Shown: positions 19,658 through 32,875 of the stretch, one piece after another
Layout of the letters: every line of letters begins with the position of its first letter
Position numbering within the stretch: the first letter of the stretch is position 1
Source: Trichococcus pasteurii
GTDB taxonomy: Bacteria > Bacillota > Bacilli > Lactobacillales > Aerococcaceae
Reading direction: 5' to 3'
Length of the DNA: 64,000 bases
Assembly (NCBI RefSeq): GCF_900112935.1
Contig: NZ_FONM01000011.1
Location: 26,814-90,813 of the forward strand
Notes under the pieces: generated by a model
Told to the model about the DNA's origin: nothing
Seen by the model: the letters and a program-made list of their open reading frames with translations, nothing else
The model's database searches: none
Made by a program: the position numbers and the translations under genes

Positions 19658-20665
19658 TCATATCCCGTTTTTCACTTTCACCAACGTACGCCCATGCATC
19701 TTTCCGTCCATGATCTTACCGAAAGCCGCCGGCAAATCCTCCAGCGTAATTTCTTGTTCGACCAGCAACTCCAGATTTTCAGGCTTCAGATCGCTTGCCA
19801 TGCGCTCCCAAAGTTTGATGCGTTCAGCGTATGGATGGCTCACCGAATCGATTCCCACAAGTTTGACGCCTCTCAGGATGAATGGCAAAACGGTCGCTTC
19901 GAATGCGATTCCGCCGGCATTACCGCTCAAAGCCAGACAGCCGCCGTAATGCAGCTGCGCCAACAATTCCGGCAGCATCGGACCGCCGACCGGATCAACG
20001 ATTGCGGCCCAACGCTGCTGAGCCAATGGCCGCTTCTTCTCCAGTGCCACTTCATCAGGATGGAGAACCGCTTCAGCACCCAGTTGCTTCAGATAATCCG
20101 TGCAGTCCGCTTTTTTCCGGGACACAGCTTCGACCGTATACCCTAGGCGCTTCAGCATAGCGATTGCCATGCCTCCGACACCGCCGGAAGCGCCAGTCAC
20201 CAAAACAGCACCCGTTTGCGGCCGGATGCCTTGTTGCTCCAAAGCATCCACTGATTCCGCCGCTGTGTAACCGGCCGTTCCGATGATCATCGCTTCCTTC
20301 AGGCTTAACCATTCCGGCAAGGGCACGACCCAGGCTGCAGGGACACGGGCATATTGGCTGAATCCGCCGAAATGACTCACCCCTAGACCATAGCCAGTCA
20401 CGACCACCTTATCCCCTGCCCGGAAATCCGGATCGAGCGATTCCACAACCACGCCGCTCAGATCAATCCCCAAAATCATCGGGTAATTGCGGATGACCCC
20501 GCTTTTCGGATTGGTTCCGGCCAGCCCGTCTTTGTAGTTGACGCTCGAATAGTGCACTTCGATCAGAACCTCTCCATCCGGCAAGTCCTCTTTCTTGAAC
20601 GTTCTGACCATCGTCTCCACTTTCGCACCTGCATTTTCCGCCCATAAAGCCTTAAACTCTTCCAT
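19658..20665 (-). CDS. YhdH/YhfP-family NAD(P)H-dependent oxidoreductase
   Basis: A medium-chain dehydrogenase/reductase of the quinone oxidoreductase class without catalytic zinc, similar to acrylyl-CoA reductase AcuI (YhdH). The start is ATG 20665 (MEEFKALW), behind GAGGG; the 32 codons upstream in frame have a basic, unlikely sequence. Product 335 residues. The Rossmann motif GASGGVGGMAIAMLKRLGY lies near residue 155; SSVNYKDGLAGTNP is the conserved GroES-like part. The substrate is not predictable. It replaces the mnmE/mnmG genes that usually follow jag near this origin. Confidence 0.85.
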   Translation of the reverse strand: MEEFKALWAENAGAKVETMVRTFKKEDLPDGEVLIEVHYSSVNYKDGLAGTNPKSGVIRNYPMILGIDLSGVVVESLDPDFRAGDKVVVTGYGLGVSHFGGFSQYARVPAAWVVPLPEWLSLKEAMIIGTAGYTAAESVDALEQQGIRPQTGAVLVTGASGGVGGMAIAMLKRLGYTVEAVSRKKADCTDYLKQLGAEAVLHPDEVALEKKRPLAQQRWAAIVDPVGGPMLPELLAQLHYGGCLALSGNAGGIAFEATVLPFILRGVKLVGIDSVSHPYAERIKLWERMASDLKPENLELLVEQEITLEDLPAAFGKIMDGKMHGRTLVKVKNGI

Positions 20666-20763
20666 ACTATCCCTCGTTTCCGCTTGTATTATCTTCAGTT
20701 TAGTCCATCTTTGCAGAATTTGCGACCTCTTCCGAGTGCCACGCAGCAAGAAAATAGCCAAAT

Positions 20764-20810
20764 AAAAAAACCTTCACCGGGAATCAAGCTGATCCCTGGT
20801 GAAGGTTTTT
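20764..20810 (-). terminator. Terminator after jag
   Basis: ACCTTCACC and GGTGAAGGT with an inner GGGAT/ATCCC stem and flanking A and T runs, ending the rpmH-rnpA-yidC-jag cluster. Confidence 0.9.
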
Positions 20811-20820
20811 CGATGTACGC

Positions 20821-21642
20821 TTAATCCGCTATCTCAACGACCAAATAACGATGCGGCTCTTTGCCCTCGGAATGGGTTTTGATGCGTTTGTTCTGGCTCA
20901 AACGCGCATGGATTTGTTTTCTTTCAAAAGCAGGCAGCGGTTCAAGGAATACGGGCTGTTTCGTTTTGATGACGCGTTCCGCAGTACGGTCGGCGATGCT
21001 TTCCAAAACGGCAGCTCTGCGCTCACGGTAGTCGCCGACATTCACGATTACGGACAGGCGGCGACGCACATAACGTTGCACCAGCGCTTGCGCCAAAATC
21101 TGCAAAGCATTGACGATTTTGCCGTATTTGCCGATCAATAACCCCGCCTTTTCACTTTCCATCTGGAAAATCAGCATATTGTTCTTCTCTTCAACCGTTA
21201 CGATTGCGGGAGCCCCATAAGCTTCAGCTACAGAAGTAAGATAAGCAGTCACCGCGGCAATCGCTTCATCGCGGCCGGATTCTTCATCATAATCTTCCGG
21301 GAAATGTTCCGCGTCCTCATCCGAATAAATCACTCGATCGATTTCAGGTTGATCAGCCAATATCTTTTCCGCAGTTTCCGGATAATCCTCTTCAAGATCT
21401 TCTACGATATCTTCGACTGTTTCCTCGATTTCGGCTAATTGGATATCGCTGGGTTCGTCAAAGTCCCTGATTTCTTTGCGCGTGATTTCCACGACTGCTT
21501 CTTTTTGGCCGAATCCAAAAATCCCTTTTTTACCTTCAGAGATTACGACGATATTGGCTTCATGGCTATCGACGCCCAACAAATCCAGACCTTTTCGGAT
21601 CGCTTTATCAACGGTCGTATCTTTCGCAATTACTTTATCCAT
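20821..21642 (-). CDS. jag: RNA-binding protein Jag/KhpB (EloR)
   Basis: KhpB binds RNA and, with KhpA, affects cell elongation and division in streptococci and lactobacilli. It has 273 residues. An N-terminal Jag domain (about 1-55, GKKGIFGFGQKEAVVEI) is followed by an acidic, poorly conserved linker (about 60-130), a KH domain (AGLLIGKYGKIVNALQ, near 175-190) and a C-terminal R3H domain (AFERKQIHARL, then EGKEPHRYLVVEI). It follows yidC by 35 bp, the conserved order near Gram-positive origins. Confidence 0.95.
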   Translation of the reverse strand: MDKVIAKDTTVDKAIRKGLDLLGVDSHEANIVVISEGKKGIFGFGQKEAVVEITRKEIRDFDEPSDIQLAEIEETVEDIVEDLEEDYPETAEKILADQPEIDRVIYSDEDAEHFPEDYDEESGRDEAIAAVTAYLTSVAEAYGAPAIVTVEEKNNMLIFQMESEKAGLLIGKYGKIVNALQILAQALVQRYVRRRLSVIVNVGDYRERRAAVLESIADRTAERVIKTKQPVFLEPLPAFERKQIHARLSQNKRIKTHSEGKEPHRYLVVEIAD

Positions 21643-21677
21643 AATAGAATGTCATCCTTTCCTACTTCAAAGTCTAA

Positions 21678-22508
21678 CTAGTTTTTCTTTTTCTTTTTAG
21701 GATTTTGGGCTTTCTTCAATGCTTTTTCGCGTGCTTTTGCTTGTGCTTCCGCTTGTTCGCGCTCGCGGATAGCCTTGTACGGGTTGTTCAGCAACAGCGT
21801 CTGGCCGACTGAGAAGGCATTACTTGCTACCCAGTACAATGACAAGGCACTCGGGAAATTGATACCCATCATCAAAATCATGATCGGCATCGTGTACGTC
21901 ATCGATTTTGTCGCGGGATTCGCTTCCGTCTGTGACATCATCGTCAGCTTGCTGGTGGCATACGTCAGGATTGCGGCCACTACAGGCAAAATGAAGAATG
22001 GATCGCGTTCTCCCAAGTTCATCCAAAGGAAGCTGCCGCTCTCCAAAATTTCAGTTCGGCTGATCGCTTGGTACAATGCCATCAGTACAGGCATTTGAAC
22101 CAAGACAGGCAAACAGCCCATGTAAGGATTCACGTCGTTATCCGCATACAGCTTGGAAACTTCTTTTTGCAGGATTTCCTGCGTTTCCCGATCTTTAGAG
22201 GCATATTTTGCCTGCAACGCTTTTATCTGTGGTTGAACAGCCGACATTTTTTTCGTGCTCTTCGTCTGGAAATGATTAAGCGGCAACAGGATAACCCTGA
22301 TGATGATCGTGAAGGCAATGATTCCTAGACCATAATTACTGAAAAACAAATCGGACAACCACACAATCATGTTGGAGAAATTTAAAACAACATAACGATC
22401 CCAAAAACCGGTACTTTCTGAGGTGATGGGTTCCGTTCCACATGCTGATAGGACCATCATAACAGCAAATAAGCTGAGTGTAAAAAGTAATCGCTTACGC
22501 TTTGACAA
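21678..22508 (-). CDS. yidC: Membrane protein insertase YidC/OxaA (lipoprotein)
   Basis: Inserts and folds membrane proteins, alone or with Sec. It has 276 residues with a lipoprotein signal peptide ending at VLSAC (Cys23) and about five transmembrane segments; GLGIIAFTIIIRVILLPLN opens the conserved core and holds the hydrophilic-groove arginine. A basic tail (residues 250-276) fits ribosome contact. The start codon is TTG 22508 behind GGAGGAG. A second YidC paralogue, common in this group, is not in the window. Confidence 0.96.
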   Translation of the reverse strand: MSKRKRLLFTLSLFAVMMVLSACGTEPITSESTGFWDRYVVLNFSNMIVWLSDLFFSNYGLGIIAFTIIIRVILLPLNHFQTKSTKKMSAVQPQIKALQAKYASKDRETQEILQKEVSKLYADNDVNPYMGCLPVLVQMPVLMALYQAISRTEILESGSFLWMNLGERDPFFILPVVAAILTYATSKLTMMSQTEANPATKSMTYTMPIMILMMGINFPSALSLYWVASNAFSVGQTLLLNNPYKAIREREQAEAQAKAREKALKKAQNPKKKKKN

Positions 22509-22539
22509 GAGAACTCCTCCTTAATAGGAATAACATAGT

Positions 22540-22884
22540 TTATTTGTTTTTTAAAAGGTTGGAAAGCTTAAGCACATGGGTCAGACTTTTCTTGACTTCC
22601 GCAGCCGACATTTCAGCAACCGGTTTGCGCGCGATAACGATGAAGTCAATATCCTGAACCAAATCTGCCTTCAATTCCGTGAGTGCCTGGCGGATTTTTC
22701 TTTTGACGGCGTTCCGCACCACGGCGTTGCCGATTTTTTTGCCGACGGACAAACCGACCCGAAAATGCGGTTGCCCCTTTTTATCGAGCACATAGATCAC
22801 GAATTGGCGGTTCGCTTTGGACACACCATTATGAAATACTTTCTGAAATTCTTTTTCCTTCTTAACACGAAAAGATTTCCTCAT
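22540..22884 (-). CDS. rnpA: Ribonuclease P protein component
   Basis: RnpA is the basic subunit that helps the RNase P RNA cut 5' leaders from pre-tRNA. The start is ATG 22884 ([13 protein letters not shown]), behind GAGGGAAG; the reading frame is open for 48 codons upstream but that part is not RnpA-like. Product 114 residues. The RNA-binding signature is [15 protein letters not shown]. It lies 226 bp after rpmH, with a terminator-like hairpin at the start of that gap. Confidence 0.96.
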   Translation of the reverse strand: MRKSFRVKKEKEFQKVFHNGVSKANRQFVIYVLDKKGQPHFRVGLSVGKKIGNAVVRNAVKRKIRQALTELKADLVQDIDFIVIARKPVAEMSAAEVKKSLTHVLKLSNLLKNK

Positions 22885-23080
22885 GTTTCTTCCCTCAAAT
22901 CTGCAATCATAGCATACAAAAAAAATCTCTCCCAAATGGAGAAAAACAGAAAAATTTCTCTCTCCGTTATCATCACAAATGTGAACCCACTGCCGAGGCT
23001 TTGCAGCTTTCGGTTCTGTCGGACACATTTGTCATACTCTCCATTTAAGAAAGACATTTTTGCATTTTTCGAAATACTTA

Positions 23081-23113
23081 AAAAAAAAGACCACTGAAAC
23101 GGTCAGTGATCTA
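23081..23113 (-). terminator. Terminator or attenuator after rpmH
   Basis: GATCACTGA and TCAGTGGTC pair (one G-U) around CCGTT, followed by eight T on the minus strand. It overlaps the rpmH stop, so rpmH can be made in excess over rnpA. Confidence 0.8.
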
Positions 23114-23245
23114 TGCAGATATAACTTTTCTGCCTTTAGCGCGTCTTCTTGCTAATACTCTACGGCCGTTTTTTGTGCTCATACGTTTACGGAAACCATG
23201 AACGGATTGACGGTGACGTTTTTTAGGTTGGTATGTTCTTTTCAT
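23111..23245 (-). CDS. rpmH: Ribosomal protein bL34
   Basis: A 44-residue, highly basic protein of the large subunit. The translation begins [18 protein letters not shown] and includes the invariant [28 protein letters not shown] precedes the ATG at 23245. It is the first gene left of the origin and is divergent from dnaA. Confidence 0.98.
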   Translation of the reverse strand: MKRTYQPKKRHRQSVHGFRKRMSTKNGRRVLARRRAKGRKVISA

Positions 23246-23314
23246 TGATCTTTACACCTCCTGATAAACTATCTTTCAAATAGGTTATATTTCACTGTTT
23301 AGACAGTCCAATAC

Positions 23315-23344
23315 ATTATAAAGAGACAGAATGTGACCTGTCAA
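23315..23344 (-). promoter_or_regulatory. rpmH promoter
   Basis: TTGACA (23344-23339) and TATAAT (23320-23315), 18 bp apart, on the minus strand: a strong consensus promoter. Confidence 0.85.
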
Positions 23345-23439
23345 GTAAAATTGGTTCATTTTTATTGAACTCACTGAGATATAATAGCACAAAAAATTGA
23401 AAGATAAAACACCTTTCTTGAAAAAAATTTGATTTTCAC

Positions 23440-23766
23440 CGAAATAAAATTATCCACAACCTTTTTTTTAATACACAATGCCCCGGGATAACTCCTGCAT
23501 CCCCCTTGATTGCTCACACCTTCGATCCGATTTGTCCACATTCTTACAGCGTGTGTATTTCTGCTGGAACACCATCCCGTAAATCTGTGGAAAAGTGTAT
23601 CAAAAGCCGTAACAATCAACGTTTCTGAAATCTCCAATTCCACAATAACCCGTGGATAACAACTCCATCCACAAATCTTTTCCACACCATTTTTCAGCCT
23701 GTGGAAAACTATTTATGCACCGGTTAATTGTTTTATTCACAGATGAAAAGAGTTGTGGAAAACTTT
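23440..23766. other. oriC, part 1: DnaA-box region upstream of dnaA
   Basis: The 570-bp rpmH-dnaA gap holds one exact DnaA box, TTATCCACA at 23450-23458. One-mismatch boxes lie at 23532-23540, 23586-23594, 23651-23659, 23678-23686, 23700-23708 and 23754-23762, in both orientations. The last lies next to the dnaA -10, so it probably mediates DnaA autoregulation. Together with the dnaA-dnaN gap it makes a bipartite origin of the Bacillus kind. Confidence 0.85.
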
Positions 23767-23776
23767 TTGATATAAT
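23767..23776 (+). promoter_or_regulatory. dnaA promoter, extended -10
   Basis: TTGATATAAT: a consensus TATAAT (23771-23776) with upstream TG. No clear -35; a DnaA box overlaps that position. Confidence 0.65.
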
Positions 23777-23815
23777 GCTAAAATAAAAAGGACTCACTAA
23801 AAGGAGGTGTCCCAT

Positions 23816-25147
23816 TTGGATGACATCTATTCATTATGGCGTTATCTGCAAGAAAAATTTCAAGAATCCCTGTCCAAAGTCAGCTACGATACTTGGATAG
23901 ACAGCGCAGTCCCGGTCCGGCTGACTGATACGAATATCATCATCGAAGTTCCTTCTTCTTTACATAAAGATTATTGGCAAAATAACTTGATGAGCAGAAT
24001 TGTCGAAGGCATCTACGAATTCAGCGGCAAAGAACTGACTCCCATTTTTATGATCAAGAATGAGGAAATGCCTGATATTGCAAAACCGACCATAAAACGC
24101 ACCAACAACAATCGTCTCTTTAAGGATGCCCAATTGAACAGCAAGTATACCTTTGACACCTTTGTTATAGGAAAAGGAAACCAGATGGCTCATGCGGCTG
24201 CCCTCGTCGTGGCAGAGGAACCCGGTACAATCTACAACCCACTCTTCTTCTATGGAGGCGTCGGATTGGGAAAAACCCATTTGATGCACGCCATCGGCCA
24301 TCAAATGCTGCAACTGCGTCCAACCGCCAAGGTAAAATATGTCAGCAGCGAAACATTCGCCAATGATTTCATCAATTCCATCCAGAATCGGACGCAAGAA
24401 CAATTCCGCAATGAATACCGCAGCGTCGACTTGTTGATGGTCGATGATATTCAATTTTTTGCCGACAAAGAAGGAACACAGGAAGAATTCTTCCATACTT
24501 TCAATGCGCTTTACGATGAACGCAAGCAGATTGTGCTGACGAGCGACCGTTTGCCGAATGAAATCCCTAAACTGCAGGAACGGCTCGTCTCCCGTTTTGC
24601 TTGGGGCTTATCGGTTGATATCACGCCGCCGGATCTGGAGACACGCATCGCCATTCTGCGCAAAAAAGCCAACAGCGAGCGCCTGGAAATTCCTGATGAC
24701 ACCCTCAGCTACATCGCTGGACAGATAGATTCCAACATCAGGGAACTGGAAGGCGCGCTCGTGCGGGTTCAAGCCTATTCAGCGATACAAGGGACCGACA
24801 TCACCACCAGTCTGGCAGCGGACGCTCTGAAGAGCATCATGCCTTCCGAAAAACCAAAAGCATTATCCATCTATGCCATCCAGCAAGCGGTAGGGAAATA
24901 TTACCATGTGACCGTCGAGGAATTGAAAGGCAAGAAGCGCACCAAAGGGATCGTGGTGCCAAGACAAATCGCCATGTATCTTTCCCGAGTGATGACGGAC
25001 AATTCCTTGCCGAAAATCGGTTCCGAATTCGGAGGCAAAGATCACACAACCGTCATTCACGCCCATGACAAGATTGCCCTTTCCGTAAAAAAAGACCCTG
25101 TTCTGCAACGCGAAATCGAGACGATCCAAAACAGTCTGAAAAAATGA
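23816..25147 (+). CDS. dnaA: Chromosomal replication initiator DnaA
   Basis: DnaA binds the origin boxes, oligomerises with ATP and opens the duplex. The start chosen is TTG 23816, eight bases after AAGGAGG; GTG 23807 overlaps that ribosome site. Product 443 residues ([15 protein letters not shown]). Domain I covers about 1-85 and a short linker follows. The AAA+ domain has GGVGLGKT at 147-154 and Walker [11 protein letters not shown]. The C-terminal helix-turn-helix carries the box-binding signature [15 protein letters not shown]. It is flanked on both sides by DnaA boxes. Confidence 0.98.
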   Translation: MDDIYSLWRYLQEKFQESLSKVSYDTWIDSAVPVRLTDTNIIIEVPSSLHKDYWQNNLMSRIVEGIYEFSGKELTPIFMIKNEEMPDIAKPTIKRTNNNRLFKDAQLNSKYTFDTFVIGKGNQMAHAAALVVAEEPGTIYNPLFFYGGVGLGKTHLMHAIGHQMLQLRPTAKVKYVSSETFANDFINSIQNRTQEQFRNEYRSVDLLMVDDIQFFADKEGTQEEFFHTFNALYDERKQIVLTSDRLPNEIPKLQERLVSRFAWGLSVDITPPDLETRIAILRKKANSERLEIPDDTLSYIAGQIDSNIRELEGALVRVQAYSAIQGTDITTSLAADALKSIMPSEKPKALSIYAIQQAVGKYYHVTVEELKGKKRTKGIVVPRQIAMYLSRVMTDNSLPKIGSEFGGKDHTTVIHAHDKIALSVKKDPVLQREIETIQNSLKK

Positions 25148-25160
25148 TCCTCTCGCGCAT

Positions 25161-25324
25161 TGTGGATAAGCCAATAAATAAGACGCCATTTACGAACATG
25201 TTATCCACAGGTGGAAAACGATTGGTTTTATCGGCTTCTTTCACTTATCCACAGTATGAACAGGCCCTACTACTATTACTAATATTATTTAATTTATATT
25301 AATTACCATCGGAGGTCCCTTATT
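25161..25324. other. oriC, part 2: DnaA boxes and unwinding region before dnaN
   Basis: Three exact DnaA boxes lie in the dnaA-dnaN gap: TGTGGATAA at 25161-25169 and TTATCCACA at 25201-25209 and 25245-25253. A short GC-rich step (AGGCC) follows the last box, then the DnaA-trio element and an AT-only stretch up to the dnaN ribosome site. This is the arrangement of the Bacillus basal unwinding system and marks the site where replication starts. Confidence 0.92.
25267..25287 (+). other. DnaA-trio element (unwinding site)
   Basis: CTACTACTATTACTAATATT gives, on the lower strand read 3'-5', GAT GAT GAT AAT GAT TAT AAT. This is the trinucleotide repeat that DnaA filaments bind when melting the origin. 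It begins 13 nt after the box at 25245. Confidence 0.85.
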
Positions 25325-26476
25325 ATGAAATTTTCCATTAATCGTCAGGTTTTGATCAAACACTTATCTGACGTACAAAGAGCTATTTCCAGCAGAACGA
25401 CAATCCCTATTTTGACAGGGGTAAAAATCAGTGCTGATGAAAATGGAATCGTATTGAGCGGAAGCGACTCGGATATTTCCATCGAAACGCTGATCCCTGT
25501 GTCGGAAGAAAATAATCAAATCGAAATCCACACACAAGGCGGCATTGTCCTGCCTGCTCGTTTCTTCAGTGAGATCGTAAAAAAATTAGCTGATGAAAAA
25601 ATCACGATTGAAGTCAAAGATCACTTCCAGACAAACATCACTTCTGCAAAAGCTTCTTTCACCATCAACGGAATTGATGTAAACAACTATCCGAATTTCC
25701 CGGTCATCGATTCGAATGAAGTCATCACCTTGCCGACCGCTTTATTCAAACAAGTGATCCAGCATACCGTTATCGCAACGTCGACACAGGAAAGCCGTCC
25801 GATCTTGACTGGGGTGAACATGACCATCAAAGATGGGAAATTGACGGCTGTCGCTACGGACAGCCATCGTTTAAGCCAGCGCATCATCTCGATTGCCGCT
25901 CCGGAATCACAGCTGGAAAAAACCTACAATGTCATCATTCCCGGAAAAAGCTTGGTGGAACTCTCGCGGATCGTTGAGAACCAACCAACCATCGAAATGA
26001 TGATCACGGAGAACCAAGTCCTTTTCAAAGCCGAAAATGTTTATTTCTACTCGCGCTTGCTGGAAGGCTACTATCCGGATACAAACCGGTTGATTCCGGC
26101 TAGCTCCAGCACACAGATCGTCCTGAATGCCTACGACTTGCTGCAGGCTACCGACCGTGCCTCCCTGCTTTCGCATGAAGGAAAAAATAACGTCGTCAAA
26201 TTGTCCATCGACTCAAACAAAGTTGAGTTATCAGGAAACTCACCTGAAGTCGGCAATGTGGAAGAATCCTTAGCCTATCAGTCCGCCAGTGGCGATCCGC
26301 TGGTCATATCCTTCAATCCTGATTACATGAAGGATGCGCTGCGCACATTCGGCCAACAGGATGTCCAAGTCAATTTCACTTCGGCTGTACGGCCATTCAC
26401 AGTCGTGCCGGCAGATCGTGAAGACGATAACGATAATTCGTTCATCCAATTGATTACGCCTGTAAGGACTTATTGA
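25325..26476 (+). CDS. dnaN: DNA polymerase III beta sliding clamp
   Basis: Forms the dimeric ring that tethers the polymerase to DNA. It has 383 residues, three clamp repeats of about 125 each. MKFSINRQVLIKHLSDVQRA, SRPILTGVNM and the C-terminal FIQLITPVRTY are typical. GGAGG lies nine bases before the ATG. It directly follows the origin unwinding region and ends at its own terminator. Confidence 0.98.
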   Translation: MKFSINRQVLIKHLSDVQRAISSRTTIPILTGVKISADENGIVLSGSDSDISIETLIPVSEENNQIEIHTQGGIVLPARFFSEIVKKLADEKITIEVKDHFQTNITSAKASFTINGIDVNNYPNFPVIDSNEVITLPTALFKQVIQHTVIATSTQESRPILTGVNMTIKDGKLTAVATDSHRLSQRIISIAAPESQLEKTYNVIIPGKSLVELSRIVENQPTIEMMITENQVLFKAENVYFYSRLLEGYYPDTNRLIPASSSTQIVLNAYDLLQATDRASLLSHEGKNNVVKLSIDSNKVELSGNSPEVGNVEESLAYQSASGDPLVISFNPDYMKDALRTFGQQDVQVNFTSAVRPFTVVPADREDDNDNSFIQLITPVRTY

Positions 26477-26493
26477 TCCGAGAGATAAAATCC

Positions 26494-26532
26494 AAAAAGC
26501 AAGGAAACGATCCGCTCGTTTCCTTGCTTTTT
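26494..26532 (+). terminator. Terminator after dnaN
   Basis: AAAAAGCAAGGAAACG and CGTTTCCTTGCTTTTT form a perfect 16-bp stem. Confidence 0.92.
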
Positions 26533-26738
26533 GCTTATCTGAAAATGAAAACTTTTGGGCCTGCCGTTTTTCCTATAGGAAGAAAGTCTGCATCCACTCC
26601 ATTTTTTCGTCCAAAGATAAAATGAGCGAAAAACGCGAATTTTTAATTTATAAGCCTATAGACGCTTTCGTTGGGATATAGCCAATTTGTATTGTTTTCG
26701 AAAAAAATTGAAATAAGGGCCTTTTTTTTCGCGAAAAT

Positions 26739-26767
26739 TTGAAATTGATCAAAAAAAATAGTATAAT
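26739..26767 (+). promoter_or_regulatory. Promoter of yaaA-recF-gyrB-gyrA
   Basis: TTGAAA and TATAAT with a 17-bp spacer, 64 bp upstream of yaaA. The rest of the 354-bp dnaN-yaaA gap holds the dnaN terminator, AT-rich sequence without features, and the hairpin below. Confidence 0.8.
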
Positions 26768-26789
26768 AAACATATTAATGAGCGTTGTT

Positions 26790-26811
26790 GCGTGGATTTT
26801 GTTTTCCACGC
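26790..26811 (+). other. Leader hairpin before yaaA
   Basis: GCGTGGA and TCCACGC pair around an 8-nt loop and are followed by TTATTTTATT. It could be a weak attenuator or a 5' stabiliser of the recF-gyrase message. Confidence 0.45.
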
Positions 26812-26830
26812 TTATTTTATTGGAAAATAG

Positions 26831-27102
26831 GTGAATTTCTTGAAAAATATTGTGAATATTGATGCAGAGTTCATTACTCTTGGTCAACTCCTGAAACATG
26901 TCAATCTGATTTCCAGCGGAGGGATGGCCAAATGGTTCCTTTCCGAATATGTGGTGTACGTAGATAACGAAAAAGAAGACCGCAGAGGCCGCAAATTATT
27001 TCCCGGTACGATGATCGACATCCCTGGTGAAGGAACTTTCTTCATCCAGTCAACAAAATCGGATAAAGAAGAGGCTGAGCAAGACAACAGTGAGTCCGAA
27101 GC

Positions 27103-27106
<4 letters not shown>
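26831..27106 (+). CDS. yaaA: S4-domain protein YaaA
   Basis: A small RNA-binding S4 protein always found between dnaN and recF in Firmicutes; linked to ribosome assembly or recF expression, with exact role unsettled. It has 91 residues if read from GTG 26831; TTG 26840, behind AGGTG, is an alternative. The S4 core is ITLGQLLKHVNLISSGGMAKWFL with RRGRKLFPGTMIDIPG after it; the tail is acidic. Its stop overlaps the recF start (ATGA). Confidence 0.92.
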
Positions 27107-30166
<3,060 letters not shown>

Positions 30167-30184
30167 AAGGGGGTTGGAAATTAA

Positions 30185-32812
30185 ATGTCTGATGAAATTG
30201 AAAAAATAAATGATCAAGCCATGGAACAAAGGGAACTGAGCCATGAAATGGAAACTTCATTCCTGGAATATGCCATGAGCGTTATCGTAGCCAGGGCTTT
30301 GCCTGACGTCCGCGACGGGCTCAAGCCGGTTCATCGCCGTATCCTTTACGGCATGAGCGAATTGGGCGTTACGCCCGATAAAGCGCACAAAAAATCCGCA
30401 CGTATCGTCGGGGATGTAATGGGTAAGTACCATCCCCACGGTGACAGTGCCATCTATGAATCCATGGTGCGTATGTCCCAGGATTTCAGTTACCGTTATC
30501 CGTTGGTCGATGGGCACGGAAACTTCGGTTCCATCGATGGAGACAGTGCCGCAGCGATGCGTTATACCGAAGCGCGGATGTCAAAAATCGCTTTGGAAAT
30601 GCTGCGTGACCTCAACAAGGATACAGTCGATTACCACGATAACTATGACGGTTCCGAAAGTGAGCCCGATGTGTTGCCGGCCCGCTTCCCTAACCTGCTG
30701 GTGAATGGGGCCTCCGGTATCGCTGTTGGGATGGCTACAAATATCCCGCCGCATAATCTGACGGAAATCATTTCCGCCCTGCATATCCTGATGAATGATC
30801 CGGATGCTACGACTGCCGAATTGATGGAGGCTGTTCCTGGCCCTGATTTCCCTACTGGCGGTATCGTCATGGGCAAATCAGGCATCAGAAAAGCTTATGA
30901 AACGGGCAAAGGATCCATCATTGTCCGCGGACGTGTAGAGGTCGAAATCCTGAAAAACGGCAAAGAACGCATCATCATTTCTGAATTGCCTTACATGGTC
31001 AACAAAGCGAAATTGGTCGAACGGATTGCTGAACTGGCCCGCGATAAACGGATTGAAGGCATAACCGACTTGGCTGATGAGTCCGACCGCGATGGTATGC
31101 GTGTCGTCATCGATGTCCGCAAAGATGTCAGCGCCAGCGTCATTCTGAATAATCTGTACAAATTGACGCCGCTCCAATCATCTTTCGGCTTCAATATGTT
31201 GGCGATCGTAAAAGGCATCCCTAAAGTACTGGGACTCAAGCAGATTTTGGTTCATTACCTGGAACACCAAGAAGAAGTCATCCGCAGAAGAGCTGCATTC
31301 GACAAACGAAAAGCGGAAGCCCGGGCGCATATCTTGGCCGGATTGCGGATCGCTTTGGATCACATCGATGAGATCGTAGCGATTCTGCGCGGTTCAACCA
31401 ATGGCGATGTGGCCAAACAAATCTTCATTGAAAAATACGGTCTTTCCGACAAACAAGCGCAAGCCATTTTGGATATGCGTTTGGTGCGTCTGACCGGTTT
31501 GGAAAGAGAAAAAGTTGAAGCGGAATATGATGCGCTGATGGCCTTGATCGCTGATTTGGCTGATATTTTAGCGAATGAGCAACGTGTTTTCGACATCATC
31601 TATGCAGAATTACTTGAAATCCAAGAAAAATTCGGCGACAAACGCCGCACGGAACTGTTGGTCGGAGAAGTATTATCGCTTGAGGATGAAGACTTGATCG
31701 AAGAGGAAGACATCGTCCTGACTTTGACCCATAACGGCTACATCAAACGTTTGCCGAACAGCGAATTCAGAGCCCAAAAACGCGGCGGACGCGGTGTCCA
31801 AGGCATGGGCATCCATGACGATGATTTCATCGAAACGCTGATTTCGGCATCGACGCATGATGTGTTGCTGTACTTCTCGAACCAAGGGAAAGTATACAAA
31901 ACAAAAGGCTATGAAGTGCCTGAATACGGCCGCCAGGCAAAAGGTTTGCCGATCATCAACTTGCTGAACTTGGATGCCAACGAAAAAATCCAAGCCATCA
32001 TCAACGTCAAAGGCGGCCCGCAAGACGGGGATTACTTGTTCTTCACGACGCGGATGGGTACCGTCAAACGGACATCCGCTACGGAATTCCAGAATATCCG
32101 CCAAAGCGGTCTGCGCGCAATCAACCTGAAGGATGAGGATGAGCTGATTAAAGTATCCTTGACTGACGGCAACCAGAACATCATAATCGGAACGCACTTC
32201 GGCTATTCCGTAAGCTTTGATGAAAAGGATGTCCGCGATATGGGCAGGACCGCCACCGGTGTCCGCGGTGTGAAACTGAGAGAAAATGACTATGTTGTCG
32301 GCATGGATGTGCTGAAACACGAGTCGGAAGTTCTGATCATCACGGAAAATGGTTACGGCAAACGTACGGCAGCCGATGAATATGCCATCAAAGGACGCGG
32401 CGGCAAAGGGGTCAAAACAGCCAACATCACTGAGAAAAACGGTAAATTGGTAGGCTTGACGACTGTCTCCGGCGAAGAAGACATCATGATCATCACAGAT
32501 AAAGGCGTCATGATCCGTTTCCATGCCGACGCCATTTCCCAAACAGGCCGTGCCACTTTGGGTGTGCGCTTGATCAAGCTGGATGATGACTCTATTGTAT
32601 CGACGATGGCAAAAGTCGAACGCGAAGAGGATGAAGAAGTTGTGGCACCTCTGAATGAAGAAGTGGGTTCAGAGGGCGAAAACAGCGGCTCAGAAGCATC
32701 TGATGCAATTGAACAGGCAAATACACCAGACACAACTGAACCATCAGAAATGGCCGATAAATTGAGCGATTTCGCAGATGAACTGTTGGATGAGGAAGAT
32801 TCGGAAGAATAA
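30185..32812 (+). CDS. gyrA: DNA gyrase subunit A
   Basis: DNA-cleaving subunit. It has 875 residues. The quinolone-resistance region reads [12 protein letters not shown] with Ser88 and Glu92, both wild-type (susceptible) residues; the active-site tyrosine is Tyr127 in AMRYTEARM. The C-terminal beta-pinwheel has the GyrA box [10 protein letters not shown]. The last 60 residues are Ser/Glu/Asp-rich and disordered. It ends at a strong terminator. Confidence 0.98.
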   Translation: MSDEIEKINDQAMEQRELSHEMETSFLEYAMSVIVARALPDVRDGLKPVHRRILYGMSELGVTPDKAHKKSARIVGDVMGKYHPHGDSAIYESMVRMSQDFSYRYPLVDGHGNFGSIDGDSAAAMRYTEARMSKIALEMLRDLNKDTVDYHDNYDGSESEPDVLPARFPNLLVNGASGIAVGMATNIPPHNLTEIISALHILMNDPDATTAELMEAVPGPDFPTGGIVMGKSGIRKAYETGKGSIIVRGRVEVEILKNGKERIIISELPYMVNKAKLVERIAELARDKRIEGITDLADESDRDGMRVVIDVRKDVSASVILNNLYKLTPLQSSFGFNMLAIVKGIPKVLGLKQILVHYLEHQEEVIRRRAAFDKRKAEARAHILAGLRIALDHIDEIVAILRGSTNGDVAKQIFIEKYGLSDKQAQAILDMRLVRLTGLEREKVEAEYDALMALIADLADILANEQRVFDIIYAELLEIQEKFGDKRRTELLVGEVLSLEDEDLIEEEDIVLTLTHNGYIKRLPNSEFRAQKRGGRGVQGMGIHDDDFIETLISASTHDVLLYFSNQGKVYKTKGYEVPEYGRQAKGLPIINLLNLDANEKIQAIINVKGGPQDGDYLFFTTRMGTVKRTSATEFQNIRQSGLRAINLKDEDELIKVSLTDGNQNIIIGTHFGYSVSFDEKDVRDMGRTATGVRGVKLRENDYVVGMDVLKHESEVLIITENGYGKRTAADEYAIKGRGGKGVKTANITEKNGKLVGLTTVSGEEDIMIITDKGVMIRFHADAISQTGRATLGVRLIKLDDDSIVSTMAKVEREEDEEVVAPLNEEVGSEGENSGSEASDAIEQANTPDTTEPSEMADKLSDFADELLDEEDSEE

Positions 32813-32837
32813 AGCATCAAAAGAGAAACCGATAAAG

Positions 32838-32873
32838 AACGGGGCCGTCTCAATGTGAGATAGCCCCGTTTTT
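32838..32873 (+). terminator. Terminator after gyrA
   Basis: AACGGGGC and GCCCCGTT with an inner imperfect stem and a T run. Confidence 0.9.
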
Positions 32874-32875
32874 AG

